Of a stretch of 64,000 nt of DNA, positions 45,571 to 54,126 are shown piece after piece. The notes under the pieces were generated by a model. The model had not been told where the DNA came from. It searched no databases and was given only the letters and a program-made list of their open reading frames with translations. Both the position numbers and the translations under genes were made by a program. Source of the stretch: RYN-230 sp963837515 (GTDB lineage: Bacteria; Actinomycetota; Actinomycetes; Streptosporangiales; Streptosporangiaceae); NCBI GenBank assembly GCA_963837515.1, contig CAWINT010000006.1, positions 372,001-436,000 on the forward strand. Direction: 5' to 3'. Each line of letters opens with the position of its first letter. The first letter of the stretch is position 1.

Positions 45571-45912
45571 TCAGCCGTAGATGATCCGGCGCAGCTGGCG
45601 CAGCGTGTACTGGGGCGGTGCCACCAGCCGGTACTGCAGCTCGGCTGCGATCTGTTCGAACGCCCGCTCGTTGGGCAACCCCCGGGCCCTGAGCTCTGCG
45701 TGACGCCGGTGGACGAAAGCTTCCGCCGGCTCGGAGAAGTACCCGACGACCTCGGCGACCAACCGTTCTGCCTCTCCAGGACTCAGCGGGCTGCTCAGGC
45801 TCAGATGGGCGATCAGGTCCCCGAATGGCCGGTCCGCACCAGGCACGTCAGCCAGCATGGCCTGGATCGGGCCGGAACGCAACTTCCTTGCCCGAAATCG
45901 GGCAAGAATCAT
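45571..45912 (-). CDS. Conserved small helical protein of unknown function
   Basis: A 113-residue protein. The C-terminal half, FVHRRHAELRARGLPNERAF then EQIAAELQYRLVAPP and LRQLRRIIYG at the very end, looks like a compact conserved helical domain that I recall only as 'hypothetical' in diverse bacteria. Residues about 30-65 form another helical pair (LSLSSPLSPGEAERLVAEVV). ATG 45912 overlaps the dprA stop by 4 bp (ATGA), so it is translated with dprA, and glmS follows 12 bp later. No enzyme motif is seen. Confidence 0.75.
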   Translation of the reverse strand: MILARFRARKLRSGPIQAMLADVPGADRPFGDLIAHLSLSSPLSPGEAERLVAEVVGYFSEPAEAFVHRRHAELRARGLPNERAFEQIAAELQYRLVAPPQYTLRQLRRIIYG

Positions 45913-47282
45913 TCCTTCCGGGTGATCAAATGCCTCCTAATCCGCCAGCCCCGATCACAGCGCTCGACGAAGCCGCCCGCCGCCAGCTCACCCAGCCCGC
46001 GCAGCACGGTGTCCAGGCTCACCCCGGCCGTCGCCGCGATCCGGGCTGGCCCCCACCCGCCGCGGGCCGGAACCGCCTCCAGGATGTCCCGGGTGACCGG
46101 ATCGAGCGCATCCCGGGGCAGCACCGGGCCATCGCCCGGGGCAGCCAGGTCCCCCGGCTCGAAGGACAGCATGGCGGCCACGTCGGCGGCTCCCGTCACG
46201 CAGTCACCGCCCCAGTCCCGCAAGATGAGGTGGCAGCCAGCCGAGGCGGCCGACGTGACCGGCCCGGGCACGGCCATGAGCGGGCGGCCCAGATCCCGGG
46301 CGTGCCGCGCGGTGTTCAGCGCGCCGCTGCGCAGCGCCGCCTCGACCACGACGGTGCCGCGGCTGAGCGCGGCGATGACCCGGTTGCGGACCAGGAACCC
46401 GGGCCGCGTGGGAGTGCGGCCGGGCGGCCATTCACTGACCAGCAGGCCGCCAGCGGCGATGTCCTCGAACAGGTCGTAGTGGCCCCGCGGGTATGGTTCG
46501 TCCACCCCGGACGGGAGCACCGCGATCGTGCTGCCGCCCGCCGCGAGCGCGCCACGGTGCGCCCGGCCGTCGATGCCCAGCGCGCCGCCGGATATCACCG
46601 TCCAGCCGCGTTCCGCCAGGCCGGCCGCGAGCGCCACGGCGACGTGCTCGCCGTACGGCGTGGCGGCCCGGGTCCCCACGATGGACACCGACCGCAGGCA
46701 GGCGAACCGCAGGTCAGCGGGACCGCGCAGCCACAGTGCGACCGGGCGGGCGTCGCCCAGCACGTCCAGCTGGCCGGGCCAGCCTGGGTCATCGGGGCAC
46801 AGCAGCCGGATCCCGGCCCGCTGCCAGCCGGCCACGGTGTCCCGCGCGGGAGCCAGCGCCAGCCGGGCTGCCCAGCGGGCCAGCGCGCGGTCCAGGCCGG
46901 TCAGGCCAGCCGCCGCGCGCCGGAGCCGGGCCAGCTCAGCCCGCCCCTCGGTCAGGTGAAGTCGCGCGGCCGCGTACTCAGCTCCGACCCCGGAGTCATC
47001 GGCGGTTGCTGGGCCCGGGCGCACCGCGGTGAGCGCGGACATGATCATGGCCGGAGAACAGCGCCGCAGCAGAGCGCCGAGGCGGGGGTCGCCCGGCTCG
47101 GCGACGCAGGTCAGCAGGGCCCGGGCCAGCTGGTCGGCCGCCAGGACGGCCGGGCCCGCCACGGCCGGGCCCGCCACGGCCGGGCCCGCCACGGCCGGGC
47201 CCGCCACGGCCGGGTCGGCAGCGGCCGGGCCCGCCACGGCCGGGTCGGCAGCGGCTGGCTCCGGGCCAGGGTGACCGGTCAC
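45909..47282 (-). CDS. dprA: DNA-processing protein DprA
   Basis: A 457-residue protein. SIVGTRAATPYGEHVAVALA, VISGGALGIDGRAHRGAL and LPSGVDEPYPRGHYDLFEDI are the Rossmann-like DprA/Smf signature, and the C-terminal winged helix follows (VTRDILEAVPARGGWGPARI). It binds incoming single-stranded DNA and loads RecA in transformation; its wide presence in non-competent actinomycetes suggests other roles. The N-terminus holds a 15-bp repeat-encoded Ala/Pro/Val linker. GTG 47282 overlaps the comM stop as GTGA. Confidence 0.93.
   Translation of the reverse strand: MTGHPGPEPAAADPAVAGPAAADPAVAGPAVAGPAVAGPAVAGPAVLAADQLARALLTCVAEPGDPRLGALLRRCSPAMIMSALTAVRPGPATADDSGVGAEYAAARLHLTEGRAELARLRRAAAGLTGLDRALARWAARLALAPARDTVAGWQRAGIRLLCPDDPGWPGQLDVLGDARPVALWLRGPADLRFACLRSVSIVGTRAATPYGEHVAVALAAGLAERGWTVISGGALGIDGRAHRGALAAGGSTIAVLPSGVDEPYPRGHYDLFEDIAAGGLLVSEWPPGRTPTRPGFLVRNRVIAALSRGTVVVEAALRSGALNTARHARDLGRPLMAVPGPVTSAASAGCHLILRDWGGDCVTGAADVAAMLSFEPGDLAAPGDGPVLPRDALDPVTRDILEAVPARGGWGPARIAATAGVSLDTVLRGLGELAAGGFVERCDRGWRIRRHLITRKE
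47147..47262. repeat. 15-bp tandem repeats in the dprA N-terminus
   Basis: About seven imperfect copies of ACGGCCGGGCCCGCC or the variant ending GGTCGGCAG stand in register and encode the GPAVA/DPAVA linker. Confidence 0.85.
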
Positions 47283-48862
47283 GCGGGCACCCCCAGCCAC
47301 AGGCCCAGCGCGTAGCTGGTCTGGTCGGCGGTGGGCCGGGGAACCTCGGCCAGATCGGCCAGCGTCCACGCGACCCGGATCACCCGGTGCACGCCGCGGG
47401 CGCTGATCTGGCCAAGGTCCATGGCGCGTTCCAGCGGGGTGAGCGCGCCCGGGGCCGGTGGGTAGGACCGGCGCAGCTCGCTGGCCGGGATCTCGGCATT
47501 GAGCCGCCACGGCGTGTCCCGGAGCCGGTGCGCGGCACGTTCCCGGGCGGTCGTGACCCGGGCCGCCACCGTGACGCTGGGCTCCGCGAAGACCCGGTCG
47601 CTGAGCAGTTCGGCCCGGCTGACGGGCAGGAACTCCACCTTCACATCCACCCGGTCGAGCAGCGGCCCGGACAGCCGGGCCAGGTAGCGTCGGCGGACCG
47701 CGGGCGTGCACTCGCACACCGCACGACGGCCCGGCCCCCTGGCGCACGGGCACGGGTTGGCCGCCAGGATCAGCGTGAACCGGGCGGGGAAGCGGGCGGT
47801 CACCCCGGCGCGCGCCACCACCACCTCCCCGGACTCCAGCGGCTGGCGCAGGGCGTCCAGCACATCCCGGGCGAACTCCGGTGCCTCGTCCAGGAACAGG
47901 CAACCGCGGTGCGCCAGGGAAGCGGCGCCCGGCCGGATCACGCCGCTGCCCCCGCCGACGATCGCCGCCTTGCTGGCCGTGTGGTGCGGCGCGCAGAACG
48001 GCGGCACGGCCAGCAGCGGGCCGCCGTCCGGGAGCACCCCGGCCACGGAATGGATCGAGGTGACCTCCAGGGCCGCCGCGGCGTCCAGGCCGGGCAGCAC
48101 GGTGGGCAGGCGTTCGGCCAGCATCGTCTTGCCAGCACCGGGCGGGCCGAGCAGGCACAGGTGATGCCCCCCGGCCGCGCAGATCTCCGCGGCCCGGCGG
48201 GCGGCCGGCTGGCCCAGCACGTCCGCGAGATCCGGGATGTGGCCAGGCGGCCCGGCCATGGGCCGGGCCGCGGCGGTGGGCGTGGCCGACGCGCCCAGGG
48301 CGGAGCCGCCATCGATCACCTGCACCTCGCCCACCGCGTCCCCCGGCGGGCCGCCGCGCAGCCAGCCGAGCAGGCCGCGTAACGTCCTGGCGCTGGCCAC
48401 CCGGATGCCTGGCACCAGCGCGGCCTCGGGGGCGTTGGCCGCCGCGACGGCCACCCGGCGGAATCCCCGGTCGGCCGCGGCGGCCACCGCTGGCAGCACA
48501 CCGCGGACCGGCCGGAGCTGGCCATCCAGGCCCAGCTCGCCGAGGAACGCCACCCCGTCGATGGAGCCCGGCGGCACGACGCCGGCCGCGCTGAGGATGG
48601 CCACCGCGATGCTGACGTCGAACCCGCTGCCCCGCTTGGGCAGGCTGGCCGGGGACAGGCCCACGGTGATCCGCCGCCCGGGCCACGGTTCCTGACTGTT
48701 GATGACCGCGGCCCGGATCCGGTCCCTGGCCTCGCGCAGGGCGGTGTCGGGCAGGCCGATCAGCAGCAGGCCGGGGAGGCCGTTCTGAATATCGGCTTCG
48801 ACCTGCACCGGATGCCCCTCCACGCCGACCAGGGCGATGGAGTGGGTGCGGGCCACCGGCAT
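47279..48862 (-). CDS. comM: ComM/YifB-type Mg-chelatase-like AAA+ ATPase
   Basis: A 527-residue protein. The N-terminal YifB domain (IALVGVEGHPVQVEADIQNG, VGLSPASLPKRGSGFDVSIA) is followed by the ATPase with Walker A GPPGAGKTMLAERLP, Walker B CLFLDEAPEF and the C-terminal Mg-chelatase domain (ARGVHRVIRVAWTLADL). ComM is a hexameric helicase aiding branch migration in transformation. Its stop overlaps the dprA start, and the yraN stop at 48863 immediately precedes its ATG. Confidence 0.94.
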   Translation of the reverse strand: MPVARTHSIALVGVEGHPVQVEADIQNGLPGLLLIGLPDTALREARDRIRAAVINSQEPWPGRRITVGLSPASLPKRGSGFDVSIAVAILSAAGVVPPGSIDGVAFLGELGLDGQLRPVRGVLPAVAAAADRGFRRVAVAAANAPEAALVPGIRVASARTLRGLLGWLRGGPPGDAVGEVQVIDGGSALGASATPTAAARPMAGPPGHIPDLADVLGQPAARRAAEICAAGGHHLCLLGPPGAGKTMLAERLPTVLPGLDAAAALEVTSIHSVAGVLPDGGPLLAVPPFCAPHHTASKAAIVGGGSGVIRPGAASLAHRGCLFLDEAPEFARDVLDALRQPLESGEVVVARAGVTARFPARFTLILAANPCPCARGPGRRAVCECTPAVRRRYLARLSGPLLDRVDVKVEFLPVSRAELLSDRVFAEPSVTVAARVTTARERAAHRLRDTPWRLNAEIPASELRRSYPPAPGALTPLERAMDLGQISARGVHRVIRVAWTLADLAEVPRPTADQTSYALGLWLGVPA

Positions 48863-49219
48863 TCAGGCCACCCCCCGCACATGCTCGATGGTCATCGTGC
48901 CCGACCGGTCGGCCAGCAGCCCGATGACGTCCACGCGGACCTCGTCGAACAGCACTCCGTGGGCGTTGACCCAGGCAATGGCCAGCCGCCGCAGCCGCAC
49001 CTGCTTGGCCCGGCTGACAGCCTCCAGCGGGCTGCCGTAGCCGGTCCCGGACCGGGTCTTGACCTCGCAGGCGACGAGCGCGCGCCGCTCCACCGCCACG
49101 ATGTCGAGCTCACCACCGGCGCACCGCCAGTTCCGGTCTAAGATCCGCATCCCGGCCCGTTGCAGGTACTCCGCGGCCACTTGCTCGCCGCGCCGGCCCA
49201 GGGCATCCTTCTCACGCAT
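48863..49219 (-). CDS. YraN (UPF0102) family nuclease-like protein
   Basis: A 118-residue protein. LGRRGEQVAAEYLQRAGMRI, NWRCAGGELDIVAVERRALV and CEVKTRSGTGYGSPLEAV show the E...D...E-x-K active site of the endonuclease-like fold. It is the usual first member of yraN-comM-dprA. ATG 49219 is read from a ribosome site (GGAGG) that lies inside the 3' arm of a strong hairpin at 49227-49255. Confidence 0.92.
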   Translation of the reverse strand: MREKDALGRRGEQVAAEYLQRAGMRILDRNWRCAGGELDIVAVERRALVACEVKTRSGTGYGSPLEAVSRAKQVRLRRLAIAWVNAHGVLFDEVRVDVIGLLADRSGTMTIEHVRGVA

Positions 49220-49226
49220 CCGGCAT

Positions 49227-49255
49227 CGCCTCCGGCAACGACGTTGCCGGAGGCG
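49227..49255 (-). promoter_or_regulatory. Hairpin that hides the yraN ribosome site
   Basis: Perfect 14-bp arms (49227-49240 and 49242-49255) flank one base. On the mRNA (minus strand) the 3' arm ends CCGGAGGCG, containing the only Shine-Dalgarno sequence of yraN, 8-9 bp before its ATG. Folded, it should block translation of yraN and, through coupling, perhaps comM. The remaining gap to 49498 shows no gene. Confidence 0.6.
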
Positions 49256-49498
49256 GCAGCGGCGCGGGAGAGCGGCCGGCCAGCTGTGGATAACACGGGC
49301 CGGAATCCGCCGTCTGTGGAGGACGGCCCGGTTCTGTCGCTGCTGTGTGCTTGAATTTCGGCGGGGCGGTCCGCCGCCGGGCGGCCTCGCGACCGCCGGT
49401 GAGCCCGGTCCGCTATCCCAGCCCGTACCGGGCCCGGGTGGGCGGCTGGGCGGCGGGCCCTCGCGGGCCGGCCGGGCGCGGCACCCCGGCCGCCGGCG

Positions 49499-49813
49499 TC
49501 ACTTGGTGTCCGGCAGCTCGAACTCGGTGCGGGCGAGTTCCTCCACGTTGACGTCCTTGAACGTGACCACCCGCACGTTCTTCACGAACCGGGCCGGCCG
49601 GTACATGTCCCAGACCCAGGCGTCCTGCATGGTGACCTCGAAGTACACCTCGCCGTTCTCGGCCGTACGCACGTTGAGCTCCACCTGATTGGTGAGGTAG
49701 AACCGGCGCTCAGTCTCGACCACGTGGGTGAACAATCCCACCACGTCCCGGTACTCGCGGTAGAGCTGCAGCTCCATCTCGGTCTCGTACTTCTCGAGAT
49801 CCTCTGCGCTCAT
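49499..49813 (-). CDS. DUF2469 family protein
   Basis: A 104-residue protein, MSAEDLEKYETEMELQLYRE then VVGLFTHVVETERRFYLTN and WVWDMYRPARFVKNVRVVTF, almost invariant among actinobacteria. Function unknown; it is always near rnhB and lepB. No membrane or catalytic motif. It follows rnhB by 48 bp. Confidence 0.95.
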   Translation of the reverse strand: MSAEDLEKYETEMELQLYREYRDVVGLFTHVVETERRFYLTNQVELNVRTAENGEVYFEVTMQDAWVWDMYRPARFVKNVRVVTFKDVNVEELARTEFELPDTK

Positions 49814-49861
49814 CTGCTCCCCTCCGATCAGCCGGTGGCAGGAGGTCCGGGCCGGATGGCA

Positions 49862-50695
49862 TCAACCATAGGTCAATTCTCCGCTCCGCAATTCCCCGGT
49901 CCCCATGTCGTCATCCATCCCGGGTGGCATCTCAGCCGCCCCGGCCGCCAGCTCCGCCAGCCCGTCCGCTGCCGTCCCGGGCGGCAGGTCAGCGGCCCCG
50001 GCGCCCAGCGCCCAGCCGTCCGCGGGCTCGGCCGTCAGGCGGGCGAGCCCCATCACGTTGGCGAACGAGGCCCGGTGTTCCGGGCACGGCCCCTGCTCAG
50101 CCAGCGCCCGCATGTGCCGCCGCGTGGAGTACCCCTTGTGCTGGGCGAAGCCGTAGCCGGGGTACTGGCGGTCCAGCCCGGTCATGATGCGGTCCCGGGT
50201 CACTTTCGCGACGATCGACGCGGCCGCCACGCAGGCGGCCACCTCGTCGCCCTTCCACATAGCCAGGGCAGGCACCCCCAGACCGCGGACCGGGAATCCG
50301 TCGGTCAGCACGTATCCCGGGGTTCGCGCCAGCCCGGCGAGGGCCCGCCGCATCCCGGCGATGTTGCAGACGTGCAACCCGCACGCGTCGATCTCAGCCG
50401 CCGGGATGATCACCCGGTGCCAGGCCAGCGCCACCCGGGTGACCTGGCCGTAGGCCGCTTCCCGTTCCGCCGGTGTCAGCGCCTTGGAGTCCGCGATGCC
50501 GTCCAGCCGGGACAGCTTCGCCGGGTCCAGCAGCACCGCCGCCACCACCAGCGGCCCGGCACAGGCCCCGCGGCCCGCCTCGTCGATCCCGGCCACCGGG
50601 GCGAGGCCGGCCCGGACCAGCGCGCGTTCGTAACCGGTCAGTCCTGCCGCACGCCGGGGGGTATAGCCGGGGTGCCGCCACCATGGCACCGCCAC
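49862..50695 (-). CDS. rnhB: Ribonuclease HII
   Basis: A 277-residue nuclease that removes RNA from RNA-DNA hybrids. AGIDEAGRGACAGPLVVAAV supplies the DE pair, LTDGFPVRG the third acid, and CVAAASIVAKVTRDRIM the conserved helix. GFAQHKGYSTRRHMRAL is also typical. The C-terminus is extended by an Ala/Gly/Pro-rich tail (about 230-277). GTG 50695 lies 4 bp after the lepB stop. Confidence 0.95.
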   Translation of the reverse strand: MAVPWWRHPGYTPRRAAGLTGYERALVRAGLAPVAGIDEAGRGACAGPLVVAAVLLDPAKLSRLDGIADSKALTPAEREAAYGQVTRVALAWHRVIIPAAEIDACGLHVCNIAGMRRALAGLARTPGYVLTDGFPVRGLGVPALAMWKGDEVAACVAAASIVAKVTRDRIMTGLDRQYPGYGFAQHKGYSTRRHMRALAEQGPCPEHRASFANVMGLARLTAEPADGWALGAGAADLPPGTAADGLAELAAGAAEMPPGMDDDMGTGELRSGELTYG

Positions 50696-50699
50696 CAGC

Positions 50700-51824
50700 T
50701 CACCTGCGTCCTGGCCAGCGCCCGGCCCGGCCGCCGGGCCGCCACCCGGCCCGCCAGCGCGGGCCGCCGCCCAGGCGCCGCAGCCCCCGCCGCCGCCGCG
50801 GCCGGGCCCGGCGCTCCAGCCAGGTCAGCGGGAGCGCGGCCGCCCCGGCCAGGGCCGCGTCCCCGCCCGGGATGTGCAGCTGGCCCAGCGCGTGACTCGA
50901 GGCATTGATCGCGGTGAAGGTCGCGGGGATGGACAGCACCCGGAACCGGCTGAGCGGCCACAGGATGAGGAACGCCCGGCCCACCACCTGGCTCTCCGGG
51001 ATAGTCCCGCCGCCGGGGTCGCCGATGTGGCCGCGCGAGTCATAGGACACGTTGCGGTGGTCCCCCATCACCCACAGGCGGCCCGGCGGCACGGTGACGT
51101 TGAACCGGGTCACCGACGGGATGTTGTCCGGGTACAGGTAGGACTTCTCGTTCAGCGGGACGCCGTTGACGGTGACCCGGCCCTGCGCGTCGCAGCAGGC
51201 GACATGGTCGCCGGGCAGCCCGATCACCCGCTTGATGTAGTCATGCACGCCCGGGGAGATGCCGAAGAGACCCACCACGGCGTGACCGAACTGGTTCGCC
51301 ACCCGGACCACCGGGTCGCTGGAACCGGGCGGGCCCGGCGGATCCCAGGAGCCCTCCCCGTTGAACACCACGACGTCCCCGCGCTCGATGGGACGGATGT
51401 GGTAGATGAACTTGTTCACCAGGACCTTGTCACCGATATCGAGCGTGTTCTCCATCGACGAGGACGGGATGAAGAACGCCTGCACGATGTAGGTCTTGAT
51501 GACCAGCATGATGAACAGGGCGAGCGCGAACAGCGCGATGAGCTCCACCCACCAGGACACCCGCCGGCGGGTGCGGCTCCGCTTGGCGCTCCGCCCGGCG
51601 GGCGCGCTCCGAGCGCCCGCGGCTGCCCGGGGGCCGGTTCCGTCCCCGCCTGCCGCCTTGCCGTTCTGCGCGGCGTTGCCCGCTGCGCGCTGCGGCGGCG
51701 TCATCGTGCCGGTACCGCCCGGCGCGTCCGCGTCCGCAGTGAACGCGTCCTCGCCGTCCCCGGGACGGCCAGCGCCGCCGGGGCCGGTCATCGGCCGATC
51801 GCCTATACCCCGGTCATCATCCAT
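50700..51824 (-). CDS. lepB: Signal peptidase I
   Basis: A 374-residue membrane protease that cleaves secreted preproteins. FFIPSSSMENTLDIGDKVLV holds the catalytic Ser, DYIKRVIGLPGDHV the catalytic Lys, and VMGDHRNVSYDSRGHIG box E. A disordered N-terminus (about 1-85) precedes the first membrane helix (about 90-112). A second helix may lie near 320-345, followed by a very Arg/Gly/Trp-rich tail (about 338-374). It lies 4 bp before rnhB; 230 bp separate it from rplS and show no gene. Confidence 0.94.
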   Translation of the reverse strand: MDDDRGIGDRPMTGPGGAGRPGDGEDAFTADADAPGGTGTMTPPQRAAGNAAQNGKAAGGDGTGPRAAAGARSAPAGRSAKRSRTRRRVSWWVELIALFALALFIMLVIKTYIVQAFFIPSSSMENTLDIGDKVLVNKFIYHIRPIERGDVVVFNGEGSWDPPGPPGSSDPVVRVANQFGHAVVGLFGISPGVHDYIKRVIGLPGDHVACCDAQGRVTVNGVPLNEKSYLYPDNIPSVTRFNVTVPPGRLWVMGDHRNVSYDSRGHIGDPGGGTIPESQVVGRAFLILWPLSRFRVLSIPATFTAINASSHALGQLHIPGGDAALAGAAALPLTWLERRARPRRRRGLRRLGGGPRWRAGWRPGGRAGRWPGRR

Positions 51825-52054
51825 TGGATCCGAGCCTAACGCCGGGCAACTGCTGGACGCGCCCCCACCTGGTGGCGGCTTCAGCCGGGCCGCCCGGGCC
51901 GGGCGCCCAGGCCAGAATCAGTAACCCGGGCCCGCCGGACCGGAACGTAGCCGCGAGCCGCGAGCCGGGGATGAGGCGGGCCAGGGAATCCCTGCCCGCC
52001 GGGGGCCGGGGGCACAGCCCGGCCCGGGCAGCGATGAGCACCGAGAACGGCCTG

Positions 52055-52411
52055 CTAGTGGGCCGCCTCGCGACGCTCCCGGATCCGCGCCGCCTTGCCC
52101 CGCAGCGAACGGAGATAGTAGAGCTTGGCCCGGCGCACGCGACCGCGGGTCACCACTTCGATCTTCTCCAGCGACGGACTGTGCACCGGGAAGGTGCGCT
52201 CCACGCCCACGCCGTAGCTGATTTTGCGGACCGTGAACGTCTCCCGGGCACCACCGCCCTGGCGCCGGATCACGACACCCTGGAAAACCTGGATTCGGGA
52301 CCGGGTGCCTTCCTTGACCCGGACATGGACTTTCAGGGTGTCCCCCGGGCGGAAGCCCGGGATGTCAGAGCGGATCTGGGCCTGCTCCAGCTCGGCGATC
52401 GCGGTGTGCAT
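52055..52411 (-). CDS. rplS: 50S ribosomal protein L19
   Basis: A 118-residue protein of normal length. FRPGDTLKVHVRVKEGTRSR, QVFQGVVIRRQGGGARETFT and VERTFPVHSPSLEKIEVVTR are fully conserved. It sits at the 30S-50S interface. It follows trmD by 137 bp, a gap with a hairpin at 52515-52541. Confidence 0.97.
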   Translation of the reverse strand: MHTAIAELEQAQIRSDIPGFRPGDTLKVHVRVKEGTRSRIQVFQGVVIRRQGGGARETFTVRKISYGVGVERTFPVHSPSLEKIEVVTRGRVRRAKLYYLRSLRGKAARIRERREAAH

Positions 52412-52514
52412 GGCTGTGGTTCCTCAGTTGTCCGCACGCGCGCACAGGCCAGCGAACGCGTGGCGTCGGTCGATGTACTCCGGGCAATCCCGGGTGCGAA
52501 GGCTCCAGGATACG

Positions 52515-52541
52515 CACTCACGGGGGTGGCCTACGTGAGTG
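52515..52541 (-). terminator. Hairpin after trmD
   Basis: 8-bp arms (CACTCACG 52515-52522 with 52534-52541) and an 11-nt loop begin 7 bp after the trmD stop. It may attenuate transcription between trmD and rplS, letting L19 have its own promoter. Confidence 0.45.
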
Positions 52542-52548
52542 GCGGACT

Positions 52549-53352
52549 CTAGTGTGCCACATCCTCGGCAGTGACCGGGAAGCCAGCGTCCAGCAGCACC
52601 TGCCGGTCCCGTGCGTCGAGGCCGCCCGATGGCCCGCCGAGCAGCCGCGTGACCAGGTCCGGCCGCAAGCCGGCCGTACGGCGCAGCGCCTCGTCGCGAC
52701 GCCACCGGGCGATCGCGGCGTGATCCCCGGACAGCAGCACGGCCGGGACTTCCCGGCCGCGCCAGCTGCGCGGCCGCGTGTAGGCCGGGCCTTCGAGCAG
52801 TCCGGCCATCGGACCGCCGCCGGCGCCGAAGGAGTCGTCCGGCGCCGACCCCACGTTGCCCAGCACCCCGGGGAGCAGACGGCCGATGGCGTCGATCATC
52901 ACCAGGACAGCAGGCTCCCCGCCGGACAGCACGTAGTCGCCGATGGAGATCTCGGCCACCGGCATCCGGTCCCGGGCCTCCTCCGCGACCCGCGCGTCGA
53001 TCCCCTCGTACCGGCCACAGGCGAACACCAGCCAGTCGCAGCCTGCCAACTGCGCCGCCGTCGCCTGGGTGAACGGGCGGCCCGCCGGGGTCGGGATGAC
53101 CAGCTGGGGCGGGGCGGCGGGGCGGGCGCGGGCCACCTCGTCCAGCGCCTCACCCCATGGGACCGGGGACATGACCATCCCGGGTCCCCCGCCGAAGGGC
53201 GCGTCATCCACCGTCCGGTGCGGGTCATGCGTCCAGTCCCGCAAGTCGTGCACCTGCAGGCCGATGGCCCCGCGGGCGGCCGCCCGGCCCAGCAGGGACA
53301 CGCTCAGCGGCGCGAAGTACTCGGGGAAGATCGTGATGATATCGACGCGCAC
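52549..53352 (-). CDS. trmD: tRNA (guanine37-N1)-methyltransferase
   Basis: A 267-residue SPOUT methyltransferase. MRVDIITIFPEYFAPLSVSL opens the family; DAPFGGGPGMVMSPVPWGEA, CGRYEGIDARV and ISIGDYVLSGGEPAVLVMID form the trefoil-knot SAM site. It methylates G37 next to the anticodon to prevent frameshifting. It follows rimM by 9 bp in the usual rpsP-khpA-rimM-trmD-rplS group. Confidence 0.96.
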   Translation of the reverse strand: MRVDIITIFPEYFAPLSVSLLGRAAARGAIGLQVHDLRDWTHDPHRTVDDAPFGGGPGMVMSPVPWGEALDEVARARPAAPPQLVIPTPAGRPFTQATAAQLAGCDWLVFACGRYEGIDARVAEEARDRMPVAEISIGDYVLSGGEPAVLVMIDAIGRLLPGVLGNVGSAPDDSFGAGGGPMAGLLEGPAYTRPRSWRGREVPAVLLSGDHAAIARWRRDEALRRTAGLRPDLVTRLLGGPSGGLDARDRQVLLDAGFPVTAEDVAH

Positions 53353-53361
53353 CGGTTCACC

Positions 53362-53877
53362 TCATCCCGAGCCGGGCTCGGCCCCGAGTTCGAGCAGCCC
53401 CGGCGGCGGGTCGATGACCAGCCGGCCGGCGGCCACATCGACCTCCGGGACAAGCGCGGCGACGAACGGCACCAGTACCTCACCCGGCTCGATGACCAGC
53501 AGGTCCTGGCCATGGTGCTGAACCTCGGTGACCCGGCCCACCGGCTGCCCGGAAACGGTGACCACGGCCAGCCCGATGAGTTCGTGATCACTGAACTCGT
53601 CGGGGTCGTCGGGCGGCCCGATCTCGGCTGAGTCCACGGTCAGCCAGGCACCGCGGAGTTCCGCGGCCTGGTCCCGGTCGGCGATCCCGGCGAAGCTGAC
53701 CAGCAGCCGCCCGGTATGCCAGCGCGACGATTGCACGGTCAGCGGCCCGGCATCCGCCGGGTCGGTGCGGAGCACCGACCCGGCGGCGAACCGGCCGGGC
53801 TCGTCCGTGCGCACCTCGACCGACACCTCGCCGCGGACCCCGTGCGGCCGGGTGATCCGGCCCACGACCAGTTGCAT
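53362..53877 (-). CDS. rimM: Ribosome maturation factor RimM
   Basis: A 171-residue protein. LVVGRITRPHGVRGEVSVEV is the RimM N-terminal barrel and SDHELIGLAVVTVSGQPVGR then VPFVAALVPEVDVAAGRLVI the PRC-barrel domain. It assists maturation of the 30S head around S19. It is 6 bp from khpA and 9 bp from trmD. Confidence 0.95.
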   Translation of the reverse strand: MQLVVGRITRPHGVRGEVSVEVRTDEPGRFAAGSVLRTDPADAGPLTVQSSRWHTGRLLVSFAGIADRDQAAELRGAWLTVDSAEIGPPDDPDEFSDHELIGLAVVTVSGQPVGRVTEVQHHGQDLLVIEPGEVLVPFVAALVPEVDVAAGRLVIDPPPGLLELGAEPGSG

Positions 53878-53883
53878 GGCTCG

Positions 53884-54126
53884 CTAACGGACCTCGTCTA
53901 CGTCGAGCAGATCGACCCGCACGTACTTGCCGCCCGCCAGCGAGCCAATCACCGTCCGCAGCGCCTTGGCGGTGCGCCCGCCGCGGCCGATGACCTTGCC
54001 GAGATCCTCGGGGTGCACCCGCACCTCGAGAACACGGCCCCTGCGCAGCCCGTGGCTGTCCACCCGGACATCCTCCGGGTGCTCCACGATGCCCTTCACC
54101 AGGTGCTCAAGGGCCTCTTCCAGCAT
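53884..54126 (-). CDS. khpA: KH-domain RNA-binding protein KhpA
   Basis: An 80-residue single KH domain. LEVRVHPEDLGKVIGRGGRT contains the GxxG loop (GRGG) and YVRVDLLDVDEVR is the conserved end. KhpA usually works with KhpB/Jag as an RNA-binding pair. As read, the rpsP frame overlaps its start by 31 bp; with the frameshift undone the rpsP stop lies 2 bp before this ATG, the normal layout. Confidence 0.95.
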   Translation of the reverse strand: MLEEALEHLVKGIVEHPEDVRVDSHGLRRGRVLEVRVHPEDLGKVIGRGGRTAKALRTVIGSLAGGKYVRVDLLDVDEVR

